NCBI RefSeq assembly: GCF_004001245.1
Contig: NZ_AP018724.1
Span: 1,790,501-1,854,500 of the forward strand
Direction: 5' to 3'
DNA from: Sulfurivermis fontis
Lineage (GTDB): Bacteria > Pseudomonadota > Gammaproteobacteria > Thiohalomonadales > Thiohalomonadaceae
DNA: 64,000 nucleotides
Position numbers and translations under genes: made by a program. This document shows, piece by piece, positions 8,853 through 16,255 of the stretch. Each line of letters opens with the position of its first letter. Within the stretch, counting starts at the first letter, position 1. The notes below the pieces were generated by a model, which worked only from the letters and a program-made list of their open reading frames with translations, made no database searches and had not been told where the DNA came from.

Positions 8853-8869
8853 AAGCCGTTGATCTACAA
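8853..8869. repeat. Conserved intergenic motif, copy 1
   Basis: AAGCCGTTGATCTACAA directly follows the integrase stop. A copy with one difference (AAGCCCTTGATCTACAA) sits at 14877-14893, also just after a gene end and before a non-coding gap, and both are followed within about 35 bases by CTAGACG. The rest of the 271-base gap 8850-9120 holds a GC hairpin (GAGCCACTGGTGGCTC, 8980-8995) and no gene. A shared regulatory site is inferred. Confidence 0.45.
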
Positions 8870-9120
8870 AAAAGATTTTCGACTTTAAGGCTAGACGAGA
8901 CGCCCGGAAAGTCTTATAGTCTTTCGCATATCCCGCCGGTTCCCCGGCGCGGACGTACAGAAATGGAGAAGAAAAGGAGCGAGCCACTGGTGGCTCGACC
9001 TTCACCCGTTTCTGGTGCGAATCATCCAAGGGGAAGCGTTCGAGCTGTTTGTTATCGGCTCCGCGCTTCCCCTTCTTGTTTTTCGGCAGGCGGCAGCGCG
9101 GACGTATTGGAGTCGCTGCC

Positions 9121-9312
9121 ATGCAAACACAATCAACAAAATCGCTCCGCCCAGCCCAAGCGGCTGAGTTCTTGGGCATCAGCCACGCGACCCTCTGGCG
9201 CTGGCTCAAGGAGCGCCCGGACTTCCCCCGCCCGCGCAAGATCGGCGCACGGACCACCATTTGGATCGTCGCCGAACTTGAACAATGGCGTGATGCGCAA
9301 GCGCATAAGTGA
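9121..9312 (+). CDS. AlpA-like helix-turn-helix regulator
   Basis: A 63-residue protein with a MerR/AlpA-type winged helix: LRPAQAAEFLGISHATLWRW forms the helix-turn-helix and a positively charged wing (PRPRKIGARTTIWIVAEL) follows. AlpA-family proteins regulate excision or early genes of prophages and satellites, often as recombination directionality factors. It lies between the integrase and the replication genes, the usual place. The ATG at 9121 has GGAG 11 bases upstream. The likely targets, the intergenic gap upstream and the arm sites, are inferred from position. Confidence 0.85.
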   Translation: MQTQSTKSLRPAQAAEFLGISHATLWRWLKERPDFPRPRKIGARTTIWIVAELEQWRDAQAHK

Positions 9313-9324
9313 GGAGACGGACCC

Positions 9325-9777
9325 ATGAACCCGAATCCTCACGCGCTGAAGGCGGCGCTGCTTCTCCTGGGCGAGACGGAGAACAACATTGCCGACGAGT
9401 ACCAGTTCAAGCGCCAATACAACGGGCCGGACCATCGCCGCGCGACTTCTCGGCAACCCGGCGAACCCGGCAGCGTGCCGCCGTTCTTTCCTGAGTGGGC
9501 GAACGAGCAGCATCACCAAGACCTGCTCGCGTTGCAGCAGTTCGCATGGGAACGGCTGTTTGCCGAAATCCTCAAGGCGCAGCGTCTCGAACAGCAGCAC
9601 CCCGAGCTGCTGCGCGACCCTGACTTTCTCGCCTACCGGGAGACGGTCAAGCACGCCATTGAGATCGTTTCCGGTCGCACGGCCTTTGTTCCTGGTCGTG
9701 GTGCGGTGCGCACCTTCGCTGAACCCGACCTCGCGGGGCATCGGATCGGCACTTGGCCCGAGGAGGACGCGCAATGA
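9325..9777 (+). CDS. Unknown protein upstream of the primase-helicase
   Basis: A 150-residue soluble protein from an ATG preceded by GAGGAGACGGACCC, 12 bases after the AlpA-like gene. The N-terminus is helical; residues about 25-60 are rich in Arg, Pro and Gly (PDHRRATSRQPGEPG); the C-terminal half has a helical stretch WERLFAEILKAQRLEQQHPELL. I do not recognise the family. Its stop overlaps the primase-helicase start by four bases (ATGA), so translation is probably coupled and a role in replication is plausible but unproven. Confidence 0.7.
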   Translation: MNPNPHALKAALLLLGETENNIADEYQFKRQYNGPDHRRATSRQPGEPGSVPPFFPEWANEQHHQDLLALQQFAWERLFAEILKAQRLEQQHPELLRDPDFLAYRETVKHAIEIVSGRTAFVPGRGAVRTFAEPDLAGHRIGTWPEEDAQ

Positions 9778-12056
9778 TTGCCGACTTCCTCAACACCTTC
9801 CGCCCCGGCGGGCCGTGGCTTCTGGTCGCAATTCACCCCGACAAGAAGGGTTCGCCGCTCGCCGTCTCGTTCCAAGATGCGGCGCAAGCCGAGACGTGGG
9901 CAACCGAACGCAACAAAACCCACAACATCTATTTCAGCATCAACCCGACCGTCAAGGCGCTGAACAAAAAACCGACAAAGGCGGACATTGCGCGGCTCGA
10001 ATGGCTGCACGTCGATCTTGACCCGCGCGCCGGGGAGGACTTCGAGCAAGAGCGCCAGCGCATCAAGTCGCTGCTGAATGGTGGAATGCCCAAGGACATT
10101 CCTGCGCCGTCGCTGGTCATCGACTCGGGTGGCGGATATTGGGGGCTGTGGCGTCTCGCGGAACCGCTCGACCTGAATGGCGACCCGGACAAGATCGCGC
10201 AGGCCGAAGCCTTCAACGTCGAATTGGCGAACCGCCTTGGGGGCGATCACTGCTTCAACATCGACAGGATTGCGCGCCTGCCGGGCCTGACGAACTGGCC
10301 TGATGCGAAAAAGCGGGCGAAAGGCCGTGAGCCCCGCAAAGCTGAGGTGTACAGCCGCACCGATGCCGCCTATCCGCTGACCGCGTTCAAGGCCGCGCCC
10401 CCGAAAGCCGAAACGATCACCGGCGGCACACCTACGGCCAGCAGGAAGGCATCGAAGGCGACCGGGGCAGGCATCCCTACAGCCGTGGGTACCGAGGAGC
10501 TACGGGCATGGGCTGAGGCCAACGGCAAGCCGCTGGACGATTACCCGCTGGCGCTGATCGCAACCGGCGACGCCTCCGACTTCGGCAACGACCGCAGCGC
10601 GATGGTGTTCAAGGTCTGTTGCGACCTCGTGCGCGCGGGCGTGCCGGACGAAATGATTGTCGGTGTGCTGCTGGACCGCAACAACCCCGTATCGGCGCAC
10701 GTGCTCGAACAGAAAGGCGACACGCGGAAATATGCGTGGCGGCAGGTTATCCGCGCGCGTGAAAGCGTCGATGCCCAACACGCCGCCGGTCCGGTGTCGG
10801 GCTACGCGCCGCGCTGGGAAGGCGTCAGCGAGAAAACCGGCACGCCAGCCCCGACCTTCCACAACACCATCGAGGCACTGCGGGCGCTGGGGGTGGAGTT
10901 CCGCTTTGACGAGTTCAAAGGCCAGAAGATCATCGGCGGTCACTACCTGCAAGAGTACGCGGGGCCGCTGACCGACCGCGCCGAGGTATTCCTGCGCCGC
11001 GCGATCCGGCTGCGCTGGGGCTTCGACGTGAAGAAAGAGCAGCTGCATGAGGCAATCACGGAGCTATGCGAGGTCAACCGCTTCGACTCGCTGCGCGATC
11101 ACCTCGAAAGCCTGCCGCCGTGGGACGGCACGCCGCGCCTCGATACCTGGCTGATCGACTTCTGCGGTGCCAAAGACACGCCGATGGTGCGCCAAGCCGG
11201 AGCCGCATTCCTGACCGCCGCTGTCGTGCGCGCCTTCGAGCCTGGAGCCAAGTTCGACTACATGCTGATCTTGGTCGGGCAGCAGGGCATCCGGAAGTCG
11301 GCGGCGCTGCGTGTGCTCGCCTCCGGCGTGCTCGATAGCACCTGCACGGATCGCTTTTCCGATGCGCCGCTGCTGGGCGCAAAGGATGGCCGCGAAGTCT
11401 TGGAGCTGACCGGCGGGGGCGTCTGGATTCAGGAATGCGCCGAGTTGGATGGCATCACCAAGAAGGACGTGTCAGCCCTCAAGGCGATGATCGTGCGCAC
11501 GCACGACAAGGGCCGCTTGGTCTGGTCGCGCAACCCAGTCACGGTGCCCCGGCGCTTTGTGCTCGCGGGCACGACCAATGAGCGCCGCTTTCTACAAGAC
11601 CCGACAGGCAACCGCCGGTTCTGGCCGGTGGACGTGGATCGCATCGACCTCGAAGCCCTCGCCGCCGCACGCGATCAACTGCTGGCCGAGGCGCTGGCAC
11701 GGTATCGCAGCGGCAACTATCGGCTGTGGTTGGAAGGCGAAGCCGAGGCCGAAGCCGCAGCGGCGCAGGCTGACCGCGTGGTGATTGATGAAGGCTTCCG
11801 CGAAATGCTCGAACTCATCAAGGCCGAGGGCGAGCACGAGGGGAGGCGCTACGTCACCAATGAGCGCGTGTATCGCGTGCTGGGGCTGGATCGCCGCAAC
11901 CGGGCCGGGGCCATTACGCATCGCGTTCGCTCTGTGATGGAGCGGCTGGGCTGGCAACCGTCCGGCGGGCCTGTGCGCATCGACGGCACCAGGCAGCGCG
12001 TGTACTTCTGGAACGGCGACGGCGAACCGCCGGAGATCGTGAAAGACCCCTTCTGA
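9774..12056 (+). CDS. Primase-helicase of the element (primase-like N-terminus, VirE-type ATPase)
   Basis: The 760-residue protein probably initiates replication of the element. The N-terminal region (about 1-215) resembles RepB/archaeo-eukaryotic-type primases: the metal-binding pair appears as WLHVDLD, then DSGGGYWGLWRL and NIDRIARLPGLTNWP. The C-terminal half matches the VirE/D5-like superfamily 3 helicase pattern, with Walker A GQQGIRKSAAL, an acidic Walker B in GVWIQECAELDG, and an arginine-finger region TTNERRFLQDPTGNRRFWPVD. The start at 9774 overlaps the previous gene by four bases. A strong terminator follows at 12067, and the iteron cluster begins about 400 bases downstream. This pairing resembles the alpha protein and origin of phage P4. 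Confidence 0.9.
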   Translation: MIADFLNTFRPGGPWLLVAIHPDKKGSPLAVSFQDAAQAETWATERNKTHNIYFSINPTVKALNKKPTKADIARLEWLHVDLDPRAGEDFEQERQRIKSLLNGGMPKDIPAPSLVIDSGGGYWGLWRLAEPLDLNGDPDKIAQAEAFNVELANRLGGDHCFNIDRIARLPGLTNWPDAKKRAKGREPRKAEVYSRTDAAYPLTAFKAAPPKAETITGGTPTASRKASKATGAGIPTAVGTEELRAWAEANGKPLDDYPLALIATGDASDFGNDRSAMVFKVCCDLVRAGVPDEMIVGVLLDRNNPVSAHVLEQKGDTRKYAWRQVIRARESVDAQHAAGPVSGYAPRWEGVSEKTGTPAPTFHNTIEALRALGVEFRFDEFKGQKIIGGHYLQEYAGPLTDRAEVFLRRAIRLRWGFDVKKEQLHEAITELCEVNRFDSLRDHLESLPPWDGTPRLDTWLIDFCGAKDTPMVRQAGAAFLTAAVVRAFEPGAKFDYMLILVGQQGIRKSAALRVLASGVLDSTCTDRFSDAPLLGAKDGREVLELTGGGVWIQECAELDGITKKDVSALKAMIVRTHDKGRLVWSRNPVTVPRRFVLAGTTNERRFLQDPTGNRRFWPVDVDRIDLEALAAARDQLLAEALARYRSGNYRLWLEGEAEAEAAAAQADRVVIDEGFREMLELIKAEGEHEGRRYVTNERVYRVLGLDRRNRAGAITHRVRSVMERLGWQPSGGPVRIDGTRQRVYFWNGDGEPPEIVKDPF

Positions 12057-12066
12057 CGCTTTCAAC

Positions 12067-12092
12067 GGGCCACTGCCGGGTGGCCCTTTTTT
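12067..12092 (+). terminator. Rho-independent terminator after the primase-helicase gene
   Basis: GGGCCACTGCCGGGTGGCCC forms a 7-8 bp GC stem and is followed by TTTTTT. It begins 11 bases after the primase-helicase stop. Confidence 0.88.
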
Positions 12093-12127
12093 ACCCGGCA
12101 AATCTTGTATGCAATGGAGAAACGACG

Positions 12128-12445
12128 ATGTACTACGACTACACGACTGAGAAAGAAACCCTCGAAACCCTGCGGATTGAGCATCACGAGGCCGACGAAC
12201 GCTATGTCAGCCACGCTGCCGTGCTGAACCTTGCCCTCCGGTTGCTAGACCTCGAAGACGATGAAGACCGGCACGACGCAGGCACCATTCGCGCTGCTCT
12301 GTGCGTCCTGCTGCAAGACCTCCTCTGGGATGCGACACGTGAAGCTCAGATGGGCGAAGGCGAACGCGAGGCCCATATGCAGCGCCTCGCTGACCAACTA
12401 CGGCTGATGCTAGACGTGATCGAGCACGCTGAGGTGAGGCACTGA
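12128..12445 (+). CDS. Small acidic helical protein, unknown
   Basis: A 105-residue acidic protein (MYYDYTTEKETLETLRIEHH...), almost wholly helical by composition, with Asp/Glu-rich runs such as LLDLEDDEDRHDAG. ATG at 12128 follows GGAGAAACGACG, a good ribosome site. It lies between the primase-helicase terminator and the iteron cluster, so a role in replication control is possible. No family is recognised and no cysteine or catalytic motif is visible. Confidence 0.65.
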   Translation: MYYDYTTEKETLETLRIEHHEADERYVSHAAVLNLALRLLDLEDDEDRHDAGTIRAALCVLLQDLLWDATREAQMGEGEREAHMQRLADQLRLMLDVIEHAEVRH

Positions 12446-12988
12446 GCGGCAGCGGAACGATGGCCGGAACGATACGGAACGATGCCCATCGTTCCGGCTA
12501 AAGCCAGCAACGGCTGGGGTTAGCGCAGCCCGGAACGCGGAACGATGGAAAAGCTACTCTTGTGCAGGCAGTAGCGGCGACGGCTGCCGGCGGGTGCCCA
12601 AGGGGCGCTGCGCCGTAGCGGCTCCCTCTACTCGTTTTCCTGTCCTATAGCTTTTCTATCGTTCTATCGTTCCGTAATAGAAGAAAAGCCATAAGGGACT
12701 GGGATTTAGGCCGGAACGATGCTGCCGGAACGATGCTTTTTCGCATCGTTCCGTCGTTCCGCCCGCATCGTTCCGCCCCTCTGGGCATGAGCAGCAGCGC
12801 ACCGCCGCCCTGCTTGTTGAACATACAATTCGGAAAACGTCTCCGAAACCACACCGCCGGAGCGCCATAGATTCCAGCGCCCCTACCCCGCGTTTTCCCT
12901 CGCACTGAAGAGGGTCGATTTCCGAATGCCCGCCAGTTATACTCGAAGCGCACAAGCAATAATCGTGCCAACTGAAAAGGAGCCGACC
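12446..12988. other. Non-coding 543-bp region, candidate replication origin
   Basis: The gap between the acidic protein and the DUF3489 gene has no credible coding sequence. It contains the GGAACGAT iterons (listed separately) and an AT-rich centre (about 12640-12700) with an inverted repeat, CTTTTCTAT (12651-12659) against ATAGAAGAAAAG (12677-12688). The right end contains a TATACT (12938-12943) that may be the -10 of the next operon. The arrangement is that of an iteron origin next to its initiator gene. Confidence 0.6.
12454..12774. repeat. Iteron cluster: ten exact copies of GGAACGAT in both orientations
   Basis: Forward copies start at 12454, 12466, 12476, 12539, 12713 and 12727; inverted copies (ATCGTTCC) start at 12488, 12666, 12745 and 12767. 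Near-copies are at 12532, 12658 and 12753. They form a left group (12454-12546) and a right group (12658-12774) around about 110 bp of unrelated sequence. Spacings of 10-14 bp in the left group fit one helical turn. Confidence 0.9.
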
Positions 12989-13564
12989 ATGAACCGCCAG
13001 ACCCTTACTGAACAAGACCTCGCCACGATGACCGGCCCGGAGCTGGTCGCCCTTCACAACAACCTCGCCGCCTCGCTGGGCGATGCCGCCGTCAAGCGGT
13101 TTGCCACCAAGGCGGACGCGATCCGCCGGACCTGGGCGAAGGTACAGGCATGGAAGGAAAAGCAGCAGGAGGCAGCAGCGCGGCCAGCAGCGAAGCAGGC
13201 GAAGGCGAAGGCGAAGGCGAAGGGCGAGCCGAAGCCCCGCCCCCGCCGCGGAACCGACCTCAAGCCGACCGGCGAACCCGTCAAGCCTTGCCTGATCGGC
13301 TCCAAGCAGGCGGTCCTCGTTGACCAGCTCCGCCGCAAGGAAGGCGCGACGATGGCAGAACTACTCGCCGCCCTCGCGGTGAGCGGCAAGCCGTGGCAGG
13401 AACAAACGGTGCGCTCCGGCTTCGGCTGGGACCTCAAGCGCAAGGGCTACGGGGTCCGCTCCACCATCGGCCCGGACGGCGTGGAGCGGTTCCACCTCGT
13501 GGTCCCGGCGGGCCAGAAGATTCCGCCGCACGTCGCCCGCGGCTCCTCGAAGGCGGAGGGCTGA
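12989..13564 (+). CDS. DUF3489 domain protein
   Basis: A 191-residue basic protein. The N-terminus is helical (LATMTGPELVALHNNLAASL); residues about 60-100 form an Ala/Lys-rich linker with tandem AKAK runs; the C-terminal region (about 105-170) matches the DUF3489 pattern KQAVLVDQLRRKEGATMAEL...GFGWDLKRKGYGV, a probable winged helix. ATG at 12989 follows AAAAGGAGCCGACC, a strong ribosome site, so the longer start at 12926 is rejected. DUF3489 genes are common beside serine recombinases in prophage-like elements. It begins the rightward operon that ends with terL. The function is unknown; DNA binding is inferred. Confidence 0.85.
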   Translation: MNRQTLTEQDLATMTGPELVALHNNLAASLGDAAVKRFATKADAIRRTWAKVQAWKEKQQEAAARPAAKQAKAKAKAKGEPKPRPRRGTDLKPTGEPVKPCLIGSKQAVLVDQLRRKEGATMAELLAALAVSGKPWQEQTVRSGFGWDLKRKGYGVRSTIGPDGVERFHLVVPAGQKIPPHVARGSSKAEG

Positions 13565-13566
13565 CC

Positions 13567-14178
13567 ATGGCCCGCGTCGCCCTATACGCTCGCGTGAGTA
13601 CCAACAAAGACCAGACTGTCGAAACTCAGTTGCTGGCCCTCCGTGATTGGGCCGCGGGCCGGGGTCATACCGTGGTGGCGGAGTTCACCGACGAAGGCAT
13701 CAGCGGAGCCAAGGGCCGCGACAAGCGCCCGGGTCTGGACGCCATGATGAAAGCCGCGGCGCTGGGCAAGTTCGACATGGTTGCCGTGGTGGAACTCTCC
13801 CGCTTGGGCCGCTCGCTGTCGCACCTCGTTCAGATCGGGACCGAGCTACAGGCGCTGGGCGTCGATTTGTTCTTGCACCGGCAGGCCCTCGACTCCTCCA
13901 CGCCGTTCGGGCGTATGCAGTTCGGGATGCTGGGCGTGCTCGCGGAGTACGAACGGGACCTGATCCGGGAGCGGACGCTTGAGGGCCTTGCTCGTGCGAA
14001 GAAGCGCGGCAAGCGCCTGGGCCGTCCGACCGTCTCCCCGGGCAAGGAACAGAAGATCGCCGCCTTGCTCAAGGCCGGGACGCCCATCAACCGCATCCGC
14101 CGCATCACGCAGGTCGGAGTATCAGCCATCTATCGCATCAAGAAGGAGATGGAAGAATGCCCGCCAACAACCAACTGA
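13567..14178 (+). CDS. Serine recombinase (resolvase/invertase family)
   Basis: A 203-residue small serine recombinase. The catalytic N-terminus is intact: YARVST with the nucleophilic serine at residue 11, then GISGAKGRDKRPGLDAMM, VVELSRLGRS and EYERDLIRERTLEGLARAKKRGKRLGRP. A C-terminal helix-turn-helix (residues about 165-200, INRIRRITQVGVSAIYRIKK) binds DNA. Its start is two bases after the DUF3489 stop, and its end overlaps terS by 22 bases. The element already has a tyrosine integrase, so this enzyme may resolve multimers from replication or invert a segment; no paired target sites were found. Confidence 0.93.
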   Translation: MARVALYARVSTNKDQTVETQLLALRDWAAGRGHTVVAEFTDEGISGAKGRDKRPGLDAMMKAAALGKFDMVAVVELSRLGRSLSHLVQIGTELQALGVDLFLHRQALDSSTPFGRMQFGMLGVLAEYERDLIRERTLEGLARAKKRGKRLGRPTVSPGKEQKIAALLKAGTPINRIRRITQVGVSAIYRIKKEMEECPPTTN

Positions 14179-14597
14179 CCAAGAACCCGACCGGGGGCGC
14201 GCTGGCGCTGCCCGACCTCGAACCGCGACACCTCGAACTCGTGCGGATGCTCGCGCAGGAGGGCAACCGTGAGCACACGATCCGGCGGGCCTTGGGCCTT
14301 ACCCCAGCCCAATGGAAGCGCCTCAAGGAGGACACCGAGGACGGCGAGCTGTCGCCGCTCGCGCTCGCCCTCGAAGAAGGCCGCGCCGAAGGGGCCGGTG
14401 AGATCGTGGCCTTCATGAAAGACAAGATGAAGAACGAGGGCGACATCAGGGCCGCGGAATGGCTCGCGGATCGCATCTACAAGATCAACAAGGGCGACGG
14501 CAACAACGAGGACGCCCCGCGCGTACTCATTCAGATCAACGCCGCCCTTTCGCCCGAGGAGTACAGCCGTGTTATTCACGTCCAGCCGGAACCGTAA
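14157..14597 (+). CDS. terS: Probable terminase small subunit (TerS)
   Basis: A 146-residue protein. Residues about 25-55 form a helix-turn-helix (HLELVRMLAQEGNREHTIRRALGL), followed by an amphipathic helical core (ALALEEGRAEGAGEIVAFMKD) and a C-terminal tail APRVLIQINAALSPEEYSRVI that is typical of TerS proteins. TerS rings recognise the pac/cos site and deliver DNA to TerL. The gene starts within the recombinase gene, and its stop overlaps the next start by 29 bases. terL follows 1.7 kb downstream rather than directly. The assignment rests on architecture and context. Confidence 0.7.
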   Translation: MPANNQLTKNPTGGALALPDLEPRHLELVRMLAQEGNREHTIRRALGLTPAQWKRLKEDTEDGELSPLALALEEGRAEGAGEIVAFMKDKMKNEGDIRAAEWLADRIYKINKGDGNNEDAPRVLIQINAALSPEEYSRVIHVQPEP

Positions 14598-14886
14598 CCG
14601 CCGCCTCATCCTCGCCTTGGCCGTCCTGCCACTTCTCGCCACGCAGGCGCACGCGGAGGAGGCGGGCCGCTACTCCGCCTTGGATACGATCCGCCGCGCG
14701 CAGGTCGGCACATTCTCGCCACGCCTCGCGCCGCCGGTTCGCGTAGTGCCAGCGGAGCCCCGGGCCGGGAAGCCGGAGCCGTCCCGGTTCGAGCGCATGG
14801 ACTGCCGCCCGGACCCCAGCCGCCCGCTGGAAAGGGCCATCGTTTGCACCCCGGCGGGGACTTTACTTTTCACTTCAAGCCCTTGA
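14569..14886 (+). CDS. Small exported protein of unknown function
   Basis: A 105-residue product from GTG at 14569, preceded by GAGGAG. The N-terminus is basic then hydrophobic (RNRNRRLILALAVLPLLATQAHA), a good Sec signal peptide with cleavage after AHA. The mature part is Pro/Arg-rich and contains two cysteines (MDCRPDPS, IVCTPAG) that could form a disulfide. No family is recognised. An exported protein inside a packaging operon might act at the envelope, for example in superinfection exclusion or lysis, but nothing in the sequence proves this. Confidence 0.6.
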   Translation: MLFTSSRNRNRRLILALAVLPLLATQAHAEEAGRYSALDTIRRAQVGTFSPRLAPPVRVVPAEPRAGKPEPSRFERMDCRPDPSRPLERAIVCTPAGTLLFTSSP

Positions 14887-14893
14887 TCTACAA
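14877..14893. repeat. Conserved intergenic motif, copy 2
   Basis: AAGCCCTTGATCTACAA spans the end of the exported-protein gene and the start of the 156-base gap before the next gene. It differs at one position from copy 1 (8853-8869). CTAGACG follows at 14903, and a TATA-like TGTATAGC at 14915. Confidence 0.45.
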
Positions 14894-15042
14894 CTTCTTT
14901 TTCTAGACGGCCAGTGTATAGCGCCATTATCCTTACGGTCAGTGTGGTCATTGTTGCGACCGCACGCTGATGGTGGGAGGAGCCCCGCTGGTTACGTGCT
15001 TTGGGCCTCTCCCGGTTGTGATAACTGAGACAGGAGCCCGAC

Positions 15043-15795
15043 ATGGCAACCCTCGACTTCAACACCGTTCCCTCCGGCGTGACGCTGAACGAGGAGCGTG
15101 TTCAATATCTGAGCGACCGCGCGACTGAGACAGCCACAGCCTTCTCTCGCAAGATCGAGAAGCTGCAAGCAACCGTGCTCGAAGCCCGTGACCGCTACTC
15201 CCGCGAGGCTGACGAACTGATCGCCTCCGCCACGTCCGAAGATCGCGCCGCCGCGCGCGCATTTGCCAAGAAGTCCGCCGCCAACAAGGCCGCGAACCTT
15301 TACCGCCAGCTCATCGCCAGTTCCGAGCCGGAACGCGCCGCGATGCTCAAGGGCCTGAAAGGCTATGCGGATGAAGCTGCCGCCATCCAAGCCGTTTACA
15401 CCTCGCCCGCCTCGATGCTGGGCCGTATCGCCTTAGGCGACCCGAAGCGCACCCAATACCAGCTCCAGCTCGAAGGAGCCGGGCCGGTGGAACTCGAAAC
15501 CGCCGCCCGTACCGCGATCATGACCGGGGACCTCGTGTTGGGCGCTGCTATCGCTACGGTGATCGACCGCCGCCCGAAGGATCGCCGCCCCTTCGCTGTG
15601 CAGGCCTTCGCGGAGCGCCTGTTGGGCGAAGTCTGGAAGCGGATTCACGCCAAGCTCGAAGGCGTCCAGCTCGCCTACAAGTCCGCCGTTGCGGCTGACC
15701 GCGAGTTTGTCCGCGGCAAGGCGGATGGCATCACGAATCTGTCGCTGGCGCTGTCCCGGAAGGCCATCACCGATGCCGAAGGCGACGAAGCCTGA
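15043..15795 (+). CDS. Helical protein of unknown function in the packaging operon
   Basis: A 250-residue, mostly helical protein (for example IEKLQATVLEARDRYSREAD and AAARAFAKKSAANKAANLYRQL) with coiled-coil potential in the first 100 residues. There is no signal peptide, membrane segment or catalytic motif. ATG at 15043 follows GACAGGAGCCCGAC. It lies between terS and terL, where a head-morphogenesis or size-control protein might be expected in a satellite, but I cannot assign it. Its end overlaps the zinc-ribbon gene by 23 bases. Confidence 0.75.
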   Translation: MATLDFNTVPSGVTLNEERVQYLSDRATETATAFSRKIEKLQATVLEARDRYSREADELIASATSEDRAAARAFAKKSAANKAANLYRQLIASSEPERAAMLKGLKGYADEAAAIQAVYTSPASMLGRIALGDPKRTQYQLQLEGAGPVELETAARTAIMTGDLVLGAAIATVIDRRPKDRRPFAVQAFAERLLGEVWKRIHAKLEGVQLAYKSAVAADREFVRGKADGITNLSLALSRKAITDAEGDEA

Positions 15796-15970
15796 GCAGG
15801 AGCCGCCGAAGCCGCGGACCGTGGGCGGCCACGTTCCGCGGTGGCTGCGGCCCGATGACCCGCGCGTGAAGGTCCGCCGCTGCCTGACGTGTGGCAGGGA
15901 CTTTTGGAGCGCCCACGCGGGAAACCGCATGTGTGCCCGCTGCCTCGAAAGGGCCGCGGAGATTGTTTGA
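15773..15970 (+). CDS. Small zinc-ribbon protein
   Basis: A 65-residue basic protein. The C-terminal half has two CxxC pairs in CLTCGRDFWS and CARCLERA, 14 residues apart, a treble-clef or zinc-ribbon pattern as in phage FlhC/zinc-finger-like small proteins. The N-terminus is Lys/Pro-rich. ATG at 15773 lies inside the preceding gene in another frame with GGAAGG upstream. Nucleic-acid binding is inferred; the partner is unknown. Confidence 0.75.
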   Translation: MPKATKPEQEPPKPRTVGGHVPRWLRPDDPRVKVRRCLTCGRDFWSAHAGNRMCARCLERAAEIV

Positions 15971-15989
15971 CCGACCGGAGGAACCAACC

Positions 15990-16139
15990 ATGAAAGGTAG
16001 TGTGCCGAACGTGAAGAAGGCGAAAGCCATCCACGAACAGCGCCAGGCCGCGCGCAATGCGAACGTGGCCGCGATGAAGCGCGGGACCGTCGCAACCCAA
16101 CTGCAAACGAAGATCAACAAAGCGTACCGGGGACGCTAA
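15990..16139 (+). CDS. Small basic peptide, unknown
   Basis: A 49-residue, strongly basic product (MKGSVPNVKKAKAIHEQRQA...) with an amphipathic helical middle and no hydrophobic segment. ATG at 15990 follows GGAGGAACCAACC, an excellent ribosome site, 20 bases after the zinc-ribbon stop. The good Shine-Dalgarno and operon position support translation. It may bind DNA or act as an accessory to the terminase; no family is recognised. Confidence 0.65.
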   Translation: MKGSVPNVKKAKAIHEQRQAARNANVAAMKRGTVATQLQTKINKAYRGR

Positions 16140-16150
16140 CGAGTTCAGCC

Positions 16151-16228
16151 CCGGAGCCGGAAGCCTGCCCAGCATCACGCAACCGCCAACCCTCGCCCCT
16201 CACGAGGCGGGCCGGTGGAAGGCTCCGG
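16151..16228. repeat. Inverted repeat upstream of terL
   Basis: CCGGAGCC (16151-16158) and GGCTCCGG (16221-16228) are exact inverted copies around 62 bases of non-coding sequence that also holds the shorter CGCCCCTCACGAGGCG. The position directly before terL makes a packaging or translational control site possible. Confidence 0.35.
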
Positions 16229-16255
16229 CGCTGACCCATAGGGAGGGAAAGCCCC

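Noticed and set aside
9753-9773. Upstream start of the primase-helicase
   Set aside because: The ATG at 9774 is coupled to the upstream stop by a four-base overlap and gives a better match to the primase N-terminus.
12656-13057. Leftward frame in the iteron region
   Set aside because: It overlaps the DUF3489 start and the iterons, has no ribosome site and no recognisable product.
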